Shown here one piece after another: positions 9,691 through 18,158 of a stretch of 64,000 bases of DNA. The notes beneath the pieces are model-generated. The model searched no databases. It saw only the letters and a program-made list of their open reading frames with translations, and was not told the origin of the DNA. Both the position numbers and the translations under genes were made by a program. Source of the stretch: Salinicola halimionae (GTDB lineage: Bacteria > Pseudomonadota > Gammaproteobacteria > Pseudomonadales > Halomonadaceae); the NCBI RefSeq assembly GCF_003206065.1, contig NZ_PZJQ01000002.1:609545-673544 (forward strand). Reading direction: 5' to 3'. Numbering within the stretch: position 1 is the first letter of the stretch; each line of letters begins with the position of its first letter.

Positions 9691-12216
9691 ATGTCAGACA
9701 TGACCGTAGAAGAGTTTGCCGGCAAGGTGGGACGCGATGTGTCCCGCCTGCTTGAACAGATGAAGGATGCGGGTTTGCCGCATCAGAAAGAAAGCGATGC
9801 GGTCTCCGAAGAAGACAAGCAACGTCTGCTCGATCACCTCACCAAGAGTCACGGTGGTGGCCGCGGTCCGCGTAATCGCATCACCTTGACGCGCAATACC
9901 CGCAGCAAGATTCGTTCGGGCGAGCGTGGCAAGACCATCGAGGTGCAGGTGCGCAAGAAGCGGACCTACGTCAAGCGGGATGCGGAGCCGGCCGAAGAAG
10001 AAGTGGTCGAGGAAAGCGGGCCGCGTCAGCTGGTCGGCGATATGGCCGATCAGGCGCAGCAGCAGGCCGATCAGCAAGCCAGCGCCGAGGCGGTGAGCGA
10101 GCCGGTTCAGGAAACGGCTGGTCAGGAGGTCTCCAACAAGGCCGCCGCGCCAGCCCCCGAGCCGCAGGCGCCGGGCGATGACATTCCTCAGGAGCCGCAG
10201 GTCGAGGACAACGAGCCGACTTCCAAGAGTCAGCCGTTCGTCGAGCCGCCGCCCAAGGAACAGCGCACCGAGAATCGCCGCGCCCATCCGAAGAAGGACA
10301 AGGAGCGTGATCAGGGTCGTCGCGGACGTCGTGATGACAATGATGATCGTTCCGAGCGTCGTCGAGGTAGTGGCGCCAAGAAGGTCAAGCGTGCCGAGCG
10401 CCGGGGTAGCCGTCGCGGTCGCAGCGACAACGAGCACGGCTTCCAGCGACCGACACAGCCGATCGTGCGTGAAGTCGCGCTGCCTGAGTCGATCAGTGTT
10501 GCCGAGCTCGCGGACAAGATGTCGGTTAAGGCCAACGAAGTGATCAAGGCCATGTTCAACATGGGCGCGGCGGTCACCATCAACCAGACCATCGATCAGG
10601 ATACTGCTGCCATCGTGGTCGAAGAGATGGGGCACAAGCCGAAGCTGGTCAAGGAAGATGCGCTCGAGACCGCAGTGCTCGAAGGCATCTCCTATGAAGG
10701 TGACGAGATTACCCGTTCGCCGGTCGTGACCGTCATGGGTCACGTCGACCACGGCAAGACCTCGTTGCTCGACTTTATCCGTCGGACCAAGGTCGCAACC
10801 GGGGAAGCCGGTGGTATCACCCAGCACATCGGTGCCTACCACGTCGAAGGCGAACATGGTGGCGTCACGTTCCTGGATACCCCGGGTCACGCAGCGTTTA
10901 CTGCCATGCGTGCTCGCGGTGCCCAGGCGACCGACGTCGTCATCCTGGTCGTCGCGGCGGACGATGGTGTCATGCCGCAGACGGTCGAAGCGGTCGAACA
11001 CGCCAAAGCCGCCAACGTGCCGTTGGTTGTCGCGATCAACAAGATCGACAAGGAAGGCGCCGATCTCGATCGGATCCGTAACGAGCTGTCTCAGCACGGC
11101 GTGATCTCCGAGGAATGGGGTGGTGATACCCAGTTCGTGTCGGTCTCGGCGAAAACCGGTGACGGTATCGATCAGTTGCTGGAATCGGTGCTGCTGGTTT
11201 CCGAAGTGCTCGAGCTCAAGGCCGTTCCCGAAGCGCCCGGCAAGGGTGTCGTGGTCGAATCGCGTCTCGACAAGGGTCGCGGTCCGGTGGCGACCGTGCT
11301 GGTACAGAACGGTACGCTCAATCGTGGCGATATCGTCCTTGCCGGTCTGCATTACGGCCGGGTGCGGGCGTTGACCAACGAGCTCGGCAAGCAGGTCGAG
11401 TCGGTGGGTCCTTCCATGCCGGTCGAGATTCAGGGGCTGGACGGTACGCCGGAAGCCGGTGAAGACTTCATGGTCCTGACCGACGAGAAGAAGGCGCGTG
11501 AGATTGCCAACTTCCGCCAGGGCAAATACCGCGAAGTGCGTCTGGCGCGCCAGCAGAAAGCCAAGCTGGAGAACATGTTCAGCCAGATGGGCCAGGACGA
11601 AGTGGCCAAGGTCAACGTCGTTCTCAAGGTCGACGTGCAGGGCTCGCTGGAAGCGATCCGCGGCGCGCTGGAAGAGCTCTCCACCGACGAAGTTCAGGTG
11701 GCGGTCGTCTCTTCCGGGGTCGGCGGCATCACCGGTACCGACGCTAACCTGGCGCTCGCCAGTGAAGCGATTCTGGTCGGCTTCAATGTCCGAGCTGACG
11801 CCTCCGCCCGTGAAATCGTCGAGCGTGAAGGGCTGGATCTGCGCTATTACAGCGTCATCTACCAGCTGATCGACGAGGTCAAGCAAGCCATGAGTGGCAT
11901 GCTGGCGCCGGAGTGGAAAGAAGAGATCGTCGGTATTGCCGAAGTGCGCGATGTATTCAAGGCGCCGAAGATCGGTGCCATTGCCGGCTGTATGGTCGTC
12001 GAGGGCTCCGTTCACCGCAACAAGAAGATCCGTGTTCTGCGCGACAACGTGGTCATCTACGAAGGCGAGCTGGAATCCCTGCGTCGCTTCAAGGATGACG
12101 TCAACGAAGTGCGCAACGGCATGGAGTGCGGTATCGGCGTCAAGAACTACAACGACGTCCAGGTCGGCGACAAGATCGAGGTCTTCGATCAGGTCAAGGT
12201 CGAGCGTACCCTGTAA
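9691..12216 (+). CDS. infB: Translation initiation factor IF-2
   Basis: An 841-residue GTPase that places fMet-tRNA on the 30S subunit. An IF2 N-terminal domain ([20 protein letters not shown]) is followed by a long low-complexity linker rich in Ala, Glu, Gln and Arg (about residues 100-260), then a second IF2 N-domain. The G domain carries G1 GHVDHGKT (about 350-357), DTPGH and NKIDK. The C-terminal beta-barrel and fMet-binding domains end in KVERTL. A GGAGG lies seven bases before the ATG. Confidence 0.97.
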   Translation: MSDMTVEEFAGKVGRDVSRLLEQMKDAGLPHQKESDAVSEEDKQRLLDHLTKSHGGGRGPRNRITLTRNTRSKIRSGERGKTIEVQVRKKRTYVKRDAEPAEEEVVEESGPRQLVGDMADQAQQQADQQASAEAVSEPVQETAGQEVSNKAAAPAPEPQAPGDDIPQEPQVEDNEPTSKSQPFVEPPPKEQRTENRRAHPKKDKERDQGRRGRRDDNDDRSERRRGSGAKKVKRAERRGSRRGRSDNEHGFQRPTQPIVREVALPESISVAELADKMSVKANEVIKAMFNMGAAVTINQTIDQDTAAIVVEEMGHKPKLVKEDALETAVLEGISYEGDEITRSPVVTVMGHVDHGKTSLLDFIRRTKVATGEAGGITQHIGAYHVEGEHGGVTFLDTPGHAAFTAMRARGAQATDVVILVVAADDGVMPQTVEAVEHAKAANVPLVVAINKIDKEGADLDRIRNELSQHGVISEEWGGDTQFVSVSAKTGDGIDQLLESVLLVSEVLELKAVPEAPGKGVVVESRLDKGRGPVATVLVQNGTLNRGDIVLAGLHYGRVRALTNELGKQVESVGPSMPVEIQGLDGTPEAGEDFMVLTDEKKAREIANFRQGKYREVRLARQQKAKLENMFSQMGQDEVAKVNVVLKVDVQGSLEAIRGALEELSTDEVQVAVVSSGVGGITGTDANLALASEAILVGFNVRADASAREIVEREGLDLRYYSVIYQLIDEVKQAMSGMLAPEWKEEIVGIAEVRDVFKAPKIGAIAGCMVVEGSVHRNKKIRVLRDNVVIYEGELESLRRFKDDVNEVRNGMECGIGVKNYNDVQVGDKIEVFDQVKVERTL

Positions 12217-12284
12217 GTGACAGGATCCCGCCGGCGCCTAGGTTTTTTACGAAATAGGCGCTTGCGGGATCTCGAGAGGCAACG

Positions 12285-12752
12285 ATGCGCGAATTCAAAC
12301 GAACCGACCGGGTCGCCGATCAGCTGCAGCAGGAGCTGGCCGTGCTGATTCAGCGCGAGATCAAGGATCCGCGTCTGGGGATGGTCACGGTCAGCTCGGT
12401 GACGGTCAGTCGGGATCTGGGTTACGCCGATATCTACGTGACGCTGCTGGGCGAGAACGATCCGGAACGAGTCAAGGAAAACATGGCCGTGCTTAAGCGG
12501 GCGGCCGGATTTCTGCGCTCGCAGATCGCGCGTCGGATCAAGCTGCGCCACGTGCCCGAGCTACGCTTTCACTACGATGAAAGCGTAGTGCGCGGGCATA
12601 AGCTGTCGGCCTTGATTGACGAAGCCGTCGGCAGGGACCGTCCGCCGGAAGGCGGTGAGGTGGCTCCGGAAGACGGGGCTCTCGAAGACGACACTCAGGA
12701 AGACGAGGCTCACGACAGCGAGTCTCGGAAAGAGGATGGAGAGTCGCGCTGA
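12285..12752 (+). CDS. rbfA: 30S ribosome-binding factor RbfA
   Basis: A 155-residue cold-shock factor needed for 16S rRNA 5'-end processing. The KH-like fold is recognisable from REFKRTDRVADQLQQELAVL, KDPRLGMVTVSSV and LRHVPELRFHYDES. The last 38 residues form an acidic Glu/Asp-rich tail beyond the usual domain. The stop overlaps the truB start by one base (TGATG), indicating translational coupling. Confidence 0.96.
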   Translation: MREFKRTDRVADQLQQELAVLIQREIKDPRLGMVTVSSVTVSRDLGYADIYVTLLGENDPERVKENMAVLKRAAGFLRSQIARRIKLRHVPELRFHYDESVVRGHKLSALIDEAVGRDRPPEGGEVAPEDGALEDDTQEDEAHDSESRKEDGESR

Positions 12753-13678
12753 TGGCTCGGCGTCGCAAGGGGCTGCCCATCAATGGCGTGCTGTTGCTCG
12801 ACAAGCCCAAGGGTCTGTCGAGCAATCACGCGCTTCAGCGTACTCGACGACTGTTTCAGGCGCGCAAGGCGGGCCATACCGGCACGCTGGATCCGATGGC
12901 AACCGGGCTTCTGCCGGTCTGCCTGGGCGAGGCGACCAAGTTCTCTGCGCATCTGCTCGAAGCTGATAAGGTCTACCGCACTCGGATTCAGTTCGGTGCC
13001 GTGACCGATACCGGAGACGCTGAAGGTGAGGTGGTCGAGCGACGGGCATTGCCCGAGACGTTGGATCGTGATGCCATCGAAGCCGTTCTCGAGCGTTTTC
13101 GCGGTGAAATCGAGCAGATTCCGCCGATGTACTCGGCGCTCAAGCATCAAGGGCGAAAGCTCTATGAGCTTGCACGTCAGGGCGAAACGGTAGAGCGTGC
13201 GCCGAGGCGTGTGACGATATATGATATGCGCCCGTTAGACTGGGAGTCCGATGGGGTCTGGTTGCAGGTTCGTTGCAGCAAAGGCACCTACATACGGACA
13301 CTGGCTGAAGATATCGGCGCTGCGCTCGGTTATGGCGCCCATATCACGGCGTTGGAACGTCTCGAAACGGGCCCCTTCAACAGTGAAGGGCGGCTGTCCT
13401 TGGAAGCGCTCGAAGCCATGAGCGACGAGGAACGACTGGCGCAGCTATTGCCAGTCGATGTCATGCTCGCACATCTGCCAACGCTCGAGGTCGCGGAAAG
13501 TGTGGCGCACAGCCTGCTTCTGGGGCAGCGGGCAGCGGTACCGGAAAGCCAATTGGCGCCGGGGGCCACCGCAAGACTCTATCGCGACGAATCCTTTTTG
13601 GGATTGGTCGAGATGACCGCGCCGGGGGAGGTATCTCCTCGACGGCTGGTCGACACGACTCGCGTGGAACCGGACTGA
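12752..13678 (+). CDS. truB: tRNA pseudouridine(55) synthase TruB
   Basis: A 308-residue enzyme that makes pseudouridine 55 in the T loop of tRNAs. The catalytic Asp is Asp47 in GHTGTLDPMATG, matching Asp48 of E. coli. Other family motifs are LLLDKPKGLSSNHALQ near the N-terminus, PMYSALKHQGRKLYELAR and RCSKGTYIRTLAEDIG. A PUA-like C-terminal domain follows. It is coupled to rbfA by a one-base overlap and lies ahead of rpsO as in most gammaproteobacteria. Confidence 0.97.
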   Translation: MARRRKGLPINGVLLLDKPKGLSSNHALQRTRRLFQARKAGHTGTLDPMATGLLPVCLGEATKFSAHLLEADKVYRTRIQFGAVTDTGDAEGEVVERRALPETLDRDAIEAVLERFRGEIEQIPPMYSALKHQGRKLYELARQGETVERAPRRVTIYDMRPLDWESDGVWLQVRCSKGTYIRTLAEDIGAALGYGAHITALERLETGPFNSEGRLSLEALEAMSDEERLAQLLPVDVMLAHLPTLEVAESVAHSLLLGQRAAVPESQLAPGATARLYRDESFLGLVEMTAPGEVSPRRLVDTTRVEPD

Positions 13679-13816
13679 GCCTTCGTGGGCTCGGCCGGAC
13701 ATGCGGTCAGCATCGATTCGATGCGCCCGTCCCTGTGACGGTTAACCGGGAGGCTGCAAATATGCGTGGTCTCCGACATTCATCATTCAGGCATATTGCT
13801 TGCTGGAGAGTTTTTC

Positions 13817-14086
13817 ATGGCACTAACTGCTGAAAAGAAGGCCGAAATTGTCAAAGAGTTTGGTCAGGGTGAAAGCGACACCGGTTCTCCGGAAGTCCAA
13901 GTCGCATTGCTGAGCGCCAACATCGACGGTCTGCAGAGTCACTTCAAGGATCATAAGCAGGATCACCACTCCCGTCGTGGTCTGATCCGCATGGTCAACC
14001 AGCGCCGTAAGCTGCTGGACTACCTCAAGGGCAAGGACTTCGAACGCTATCAGGCGTTGATCAAGAAGCTTGGCCTGCGTCGCTAA
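13817..14086 (+). CDS. rpsO: 30S ribosomal protein S15
   Basis: An 89-residue primary 16S rRNA-binding protein. The start is the ATG giving [18 protein letters not shown]; the conserved region [16 protein letters not shown] and the end LIKKLGLRR match the family at exactly the standard length. The 138-nt leader upstream could hold the S15 autoregulatory structure, but I could not confirm one by eye. A strong terminator follows, and pnp, the usual next gene, is absent. Confidence 0.98.
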   Translation: MALTAEKKAEIVKEFGQGESDTGSPEVQVALLSANIDGLQSHFKDHKQDHHSRRGLIRMVNQRRKLLDYLKGKDFERYQALIKKLGLRR

Positions 14087-14432
14087 AATCGCTGGGTCGC
14101 CCAGTCCGGCGGCCTAAGTCTTGGCGAAAGCCGATGGCTCATGTCATTGGTGATAAAGCCCTACCGACCTGTTCGGTAGGGCTTTATCTTTGTCCGGCCC
14201 CTCTTTTCTGTCGCGAGCGCCCCGGTCGTTGAAAGCGTCGCCGCTGCACGCGCCTGATCATGGTTTTGAAGTTTTCGGCTCGCCAAACGCCTGATGAAAC
14301 CACCACCGGCAATGATGCCCGGCGCGGGCGCCGCTATCGGACGCGGGCGATATCCCGATAATGGCATAGACTAATCGGTAGACGACCTTATAAAGACAAG
14401 GATCAGGGGTTAAGGATTACGGGGCTATTGCC
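14087..14432. other. Intergenic region between rpsO and eutB
   Basis: 346 bp without a gene. It contains the rpsO terminator at 14153-14190 and then about 240 bp of sequence that should hold the eutB promoter. No second hairpin or convincing -35/-10 pair was recognised. It marks the end of the conserved translation cluster. Confidence 0.6.
14153..14190 (+). terminator. Strong terminator after rpsO
   Basis: A perfect 15-bp inverted repeat (ATAAAGCCCTACCGA and its complement) separated by the loop CCTGT. The stem starts with an A-rich and ends with a T-rich stretch, so it could act in both directions. It ends the rimP-nusA-infB-rbfA-truB-rpsO transcript. Confidence 0.9.
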
Positions 14433-15869
14433 ATGGCTGAACACGCAATCGATATCGGCGGTCGACGCTACCACTTCGAAAGTCTCGGGACGCTGATGGC
14501 CGCTGCCTCGCCGCGTCGTTCCGGCGACGAGTTGGCCGGCATCGCGGCAGCCAACGCCGAAGAGCGCGCTGCTGCCCAGATGGCACTGGCGGAACTGCCA
14601 TTGACCACGTTTCTGGAAGAGCCGCTGATTCCCTACGAAGAAGACGAGGTCACTCGGCTGATTCTCGATCGCCACGATCGTCAGGCGTTCGCCCCCGTCG
14701 CCAGCCTGTGCGTCGGCGAGTTTCGCAACTGGCTGCTTTCCGATCGCGTCGATAGCCAGTCGCTGAAAGCACTGGCCCCTGGCCTGACGCCTGAGATGGT
14801 CGCGGCGGTCTCCAAGTTGATGCGGGTGCAGGATCTGGTGCTGGCAGCGCGTAAATGCCAAGTGGTCACGCGCTTTCGCAACACCATCGGTCTGCCTGGA
14901 AGACTTTCGACGCGACTGCAGCCCAATCACCCCACCGACGACGCTTCCGGCATTGCGGCCAGCATTCTCGACGGATTGCTTTATGCCAGCGGTGACGCGG
15001 TGATCGGGATCAATCCTGCCACCGATAATACTTCGACGGTGGTGACGCTGCTGAAGATGCTCGACGAGATCATTTCGCGCTACGAGATTCCCACCCAGAG
15101 TTGCGTGCTCACACATGTCACCACGGCGATCGAAGCGATCGAGCGCGGCGCGCCCACCGATCTGGTGTTTCAGTCTATCGCGGGGACCGAGGCCGCCAAC
15201 CGGGGCTTCGGCATCGATCTGGCGTTGCTGCGGGAAGGGCGCGAAGCGGCGCTGTCACTCGATCGCGGGCCGCTTGGGAATAACGTGATGTACTTCGAAA
15301 CCGGGCAGGGCAGTGCGCTTTCCGCCGGTGCCCATCACGGGCTCGATCAGCAAACCCTGGAAGCCCGTGCCTACGCCGTGGCGCGTGAATTCGAGCCGCT
15401 GCTGGTGAATACAGTGGTTGGTTTCATCGGTCCGGAGTATCTGTTCGACGGCAAGCAGATCATTCGTGCCGGGCTGGAAGATCACTTTTGCGGCAAGCTG
15501 CTCGGCGTGCCGATGGGCTGCGACGTCTGCTACACCAACCATGCCGAAGCCGATCAGGATGACATGGACATGCTGATGACCCTGCTCGGTGCGGCAGGTT
15601 GCAACTACATCATGGGCATTCCCGGCTCCGATGACATCATGCTCAACTATCAGACCACCTCGTTCCATGACGCGCTCTATCTGCGGCAGGTCCTCGGACG
15701 TCGCCCGGCGCCGGAGTTCGAGACCTGGCTGGAGGCCAGCGGGATCTACCGTCACGGCCACGGCATCGCCTTCGAACGCGAGTTGCCGGCGCGATTCCAG
15801 CACGTGCTGGGACCGATGACGCCGAATGGCACCGTTTCTGAAACATCGACTTCTGAGACACCGCCATGA
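14433..15869 (+). CDS. eutB: Ethanolamine ammonia-lyase large subunit
   Basis: A 478-residue TIM-barrel subunit of the adenosylcobalamin-dependent enzyme that converts ethanolamine to acetaldehyde and ammonia. Family signatures include LGTLMAAASPRRSGDELAG, VGFIGPEYLFDGKQIIRAGL, VPMGCDVCYTNHAEADQDD and NYIMGIPGSDDIMLNYQTT, which line the substrate and cobalamin face. The length is slightly above E. coli EutB (453). The stop overlaps the eutC start by four bases (ATGA). No microcompartment, reactivase or ethanolamine permease gene lies nearby, so this is a compact eutBC unit as in many pseudomonads. Confidence 0.96.
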   Translation: MAEHAIDIGGRRYHFESLGTLMAAASPRRSGDELAGIAAANAEERAAAQMALAELPLTTFLEEPLIPYEEDEVTRLILDRHDRQAFAPVASLCVGEFRNWLLSDRVDSQSLKALAPGLTPEMVAAVSKLMRVQDLVLAARKCQVVTRFRNTIGLPGRLSTRLQPNHPTDDASGIAASILDGLLYASGDAVIGINPATDNTSTVVTLLKMLDEIISRYEIPTQSCVLTHVTTAIEAIERGAPTDLVFQSIAGTEAANRGFGIDLALLREGREAALSLDRGPLGNNVMYFETGQGSALSAGAHHGLDQQTLEARAYAVAREFEPLLVNTVVGFIGPEYLFDGKQIIRAGLEDHFCGKLLGVPMGCDVCYTNHAEADQDDMDMLMTLLGAAGCNYIMGIPGSDDIMLNYQTTSFHDALYLRQVLGRRPAPEFETWLEASGIYRHGHGIAFERELPARFQHVLGPMTPNGTVSETSTSETPP

Positions 15870-16687
15870 ACGACGAGCATTCTCGGCCGAATAATTCCGC
15901 GATTGCCGTCGCCAATCCGTGGCAGCGGTTGCGTGAGTTGACCGATGCGCGAATTGGGCTGGGGCGTGCCGGCGGCAGCCTCCCAACCGCCGCGCAACTG
16001 GCGTTCCAGATGGATCACGCACGTGCGCGAGACGCGGTGCATATGGCGCTGGATACCGAACGCCTGATGCCAGATCTGGACGCACGCTTCCCGTTGGCGC
16101 TTCGTCTAAACAGCCAGGCCGTCGATCGCGATGAATATCTGCGCCGACCGGATCTCGGGCGACAACTGTCTGCAGAAGCCGAACGGGAGCTTGCCAAACT
16201 CACGCTGCAGCCCGGCGACGTCTCGATCTGTGTGGTCGACGGCCTATCCGCGCGGGCGATTCACGAGCAGGCCATGCCGTTTCTCGACGCTGCGCTGCCG
16301 GAGATCGAGAAACTCGGACTATCGCTGGGGCCGGCGGCGCTGGTAGAGCAGGGGCGGGTAGCGATCGGTGACCCGATCGGCGAAGCGCTCAAGGCGCGCA
16401 TGAGTGTGGTGCTGATCGGCGAGCGTCCCGGCCTCAGTTCGCCGGATAGCCTGGGGCTCTATTTTACCTGGGCGCCCCGGATAGGCCGGCGCGACAGCGA
16501 GCGGAATTGCATCTCCAACATTCGCCCGCGAGGCCTGAGTTACGCCAATGCCGCCAAACTACTCGCCTACCTGATGCGCGAAGCGCAGGTGCTGAACACC
16601 TCCGGCGTCACCCTGAAGGACGACAGCGAAGTCGACTCTCACCTCGGCGATGGCCGCCAAGGCAACTTCTTGCTGCCGCCCAAATGA
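15866..16687 (+). CDS. eutC: Ethanolamine ammonia-lyase small subunit
   Basis: A 273-residue partner of EutB that completes the cobalamin-binding site. Recognisable segments are TDARIGLGRAGGSLPTAAQL, LAFQMDHARARDAVH, VCVVDGLSARAIHEQA-like VVDGLSARAIHEQAMPF, LIGERPGLSSPDSLGLYF and RNCISNIRPRGLSYANAA. It is translationally coupled to eutB. Its last 16 codons overlap the 3' end of the convergent AraC-type regulator gene. Confidence 0.95.
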   Translation: MNDEHSRPNNSAIAVANPWQRLRELTDARIGLGRAGGSLPTAAQLAFQMDHARARDAVHMALDTERLMPDLDARFPLALRLNSQAVDRDEYLRRPDLGRQLSAEAERELAKLTLQPGDVSICVVDGLSARAIHEQAMPFLDAALPEIEKLGLSLGPAALVEQGRVAIGDPIGEALKARMSVVLIGERPGLSSPDSLGLYFTWAPRIGRRDSERNCISNIRPRGLSYANAAKLLAYLMREAQVLNTSGVTLKDDSEVDSHLGDGRQGNFLLPPK

Positions 16688-17358
16688 ATAGGAGTGTCGA
16701 TTTCGGCCACCTCGCTCAGGGAAGAACGGCCTCGCAGGGCGGCGACGTTGTCGGCATCGGTATCGTAGTAGACGTCGTTGGTGCCATCGATGCAGACATC
16801 GTCGGCGCCCATCGATGTGGGCGGCCGGGCAGGGTCGTGGCCGAAGCGGCGTCGCCATTCGCTGGGGCTGGTACCGGTGGCTCGGCGGAACAGGCGTGTG
16901 AAGTGAGACTGGTCGCAAAAGCCGCAGGCCAACGCGATTTCGGTGAGCGGTGTCTGCCGACTTTGCATCAGTGTTTGCGCCTGCTGGATACGCAGGCGAT
17001 GGATGTAATGGCATGGGGTTTCGCCGAAAGTCATTTTGAAAGCATGCGTGAAGTGACCGACACTCAGGCGGACGATGGCGGCCAAGTCAGCGGCACGTAT
17101 CGTATCGTGGAGATGGGTCCCGATATGGACGGTCAAACGTTGAGTTTGCCAGCCCGCGAGTTTGCCTGGCGTGGTTTCATCCGGGAGCCGTTCTTTCAAC
17201 AGCGTCATTACCCGAGAAAGACCCAGCTGCTCGGAGAGCGATTCGTCGGCAAGGGTATACGTTGCCTGGGTCAACAGGGATAGCGCGATGACCATTCTGT
17301 CCGTCTGCACGTCATGGTGAGTCGGGTAAGCGGTCGATCCTTGACGAAGGTGTGCCAT
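16639..17358 (-). CDS. AraC-family transcriptional regulator
   Basis: A 239-residue regulator with the double helix-turn-helix of the AraC family at about residues 90-175 (RAADLAAIVRLSVGHFTHAF and EIALACGFCDQSHFTRLFRR, ending GTSPSEWRRRF). The N-terminal region lacks an obvious cupin sensor domain. About 60 residues follow the DNA-binding domain; this tail has no recognisable fold and runs antisense into the end of eutC, suggesting loss of an earlier stop codon. GAGGAG lies ten bases before the ATG. Position suggests control of eutBC, but that is an inference. Confidence 0.9.
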   Translation of the reverse strand: MAHLRQGSTAYPTHHDVQTDRMVIALSLLTQATYTLADESLSEQLGLSRVMTLLKERLPDETTPGKLAGWQTQRLTVHIGTHLHDTIRAADLAAIVRLSVGHFTHAFKMTFGETPCHYIHRLRIQQAQTLMQSRQTPLTEIALACGFCDQSHFTRLFRRATGTSPSEWRRRFGHDPARPPTSMGADDVCIDGTNDVYYDTDADNVAALRGRSSLSEVAEIDTPIHLGGSKKLPWRPSPR

Positions 17359-17520
17359 GCTCGAGCTCCTCTACTGCGACGTCAGAGTACCGATGATCGA
17401 TCGTGGTCGTTGACAATATAAGCCCCGTTGGTGGGGGAGATGCCTCCCTCGAAAGAGGGTGGCGGCAGCTCTCTCTACCTACTCGGTATCTACGCCACGC
17501 TTCCTTTACGCCACTCTCAT

Positions 17521-18156
17521 TTACGCCATATCGATGATGCCGCGCCGCAGCGCGATGGCGACGGCATGCGTGCGGTTGCTGGCGTCGAGTTTGGCGATCA
17601 GGTTCTTGACGTGGGCCTTGATCGTTTCCTCGGTGAGCCCAAGCTGGCGTGCAATCGCCTTGTTGGATTGTCCTTGCGCGATGCAGCGCAAGACCTCGAC
17701 TTCGCGTCGGCTGAGCGGCTCGGCACCGAGATGGCTGGCCAGATCGGCGGCAATCTCGGCGGGAAAATGGGACTTGCCTTCCGCAAGGGCTCTGATGGTC
17801 TCAACGAGTGACTTGCGCAGCGTGCTTTTCAATAGATAGCCAGTGGCGCCGGCCTGGATGGCATGCAGGACGCGGACATCGCCCTGGTAGGTGGTCAGAA
17901 TGGCGATGCGCGCCGCAGGGAATTCGTCGCAAATGGTGCGGATGGCGGCGATGCCGTCCAGTTCGGGCATTTGCAGGTCCATCAGCGTGACGTCGGGCTG
18001 TAGGTGCCGATAGCGATCGACAGCCTCGACCCCGGTGCTGGCTTCCCCGGCCAGCTCGATATCCGATTGACCCGCGATCACGGCGGCGATGCCTTCCCTC
18101 AACAGCGGGTGATCGTCGGCGACCAGTACCCGAATGAGCCCATGGCGTTGCTGCAT
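17521..18156 (-). CDS. NarL/LuxR-family response regulator
   Basis: A 211-residue two-component regulator. The receiver domain has the acidic pair ADDHP, phospho-acceptor Asp60 in TLMDLQMPELDG, the Thr in ILTTYQGD and the Lys in YLLKST. The LuxR-type helix-turn-helix (LSRREVEVLRCIAQGQSNKA, LTEETIKAHVKNLI) occupies the C-terminus. ATG 18156 is preferred, since GGGGAG lies upstream and the codon falls three bases after the kinase stop. It is therefore translated from the same mRNA as the sensor kinase. Confidence 0.93.
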   Translation of the reverse strand: MQQRHGLIRVLVADDHPLLREGIAAVIAGQSDIELAGEASTGVEAVDRYRHLQPDVTLMDLQMPELDGIAAIRTICDEFPAARIAILTTYQGDVRVLHAIQAGATGYLLKSTLRKSLVETIRALAEGKSHFPAEIAADLASHLGAEPLSRREVEVLRCIAQGQSNKAIARQLGLTEETIKAHVKNLIAKLDASNRTHAVAIALRRGIIDMA

Positions 18157-18158
18157 GC

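Noticed and set aside
9694-12015. A 773-codon open frame antisense to infB, and similar long antisense frames opposite glmM (4650-5888) and nrdE (46533-48119).
   Set aside because: These are by-products of GC-rich codon use in strongly conserved genes. The encoded sequences have no recognisable domain and no supporting Shine-Dalgarno or context.
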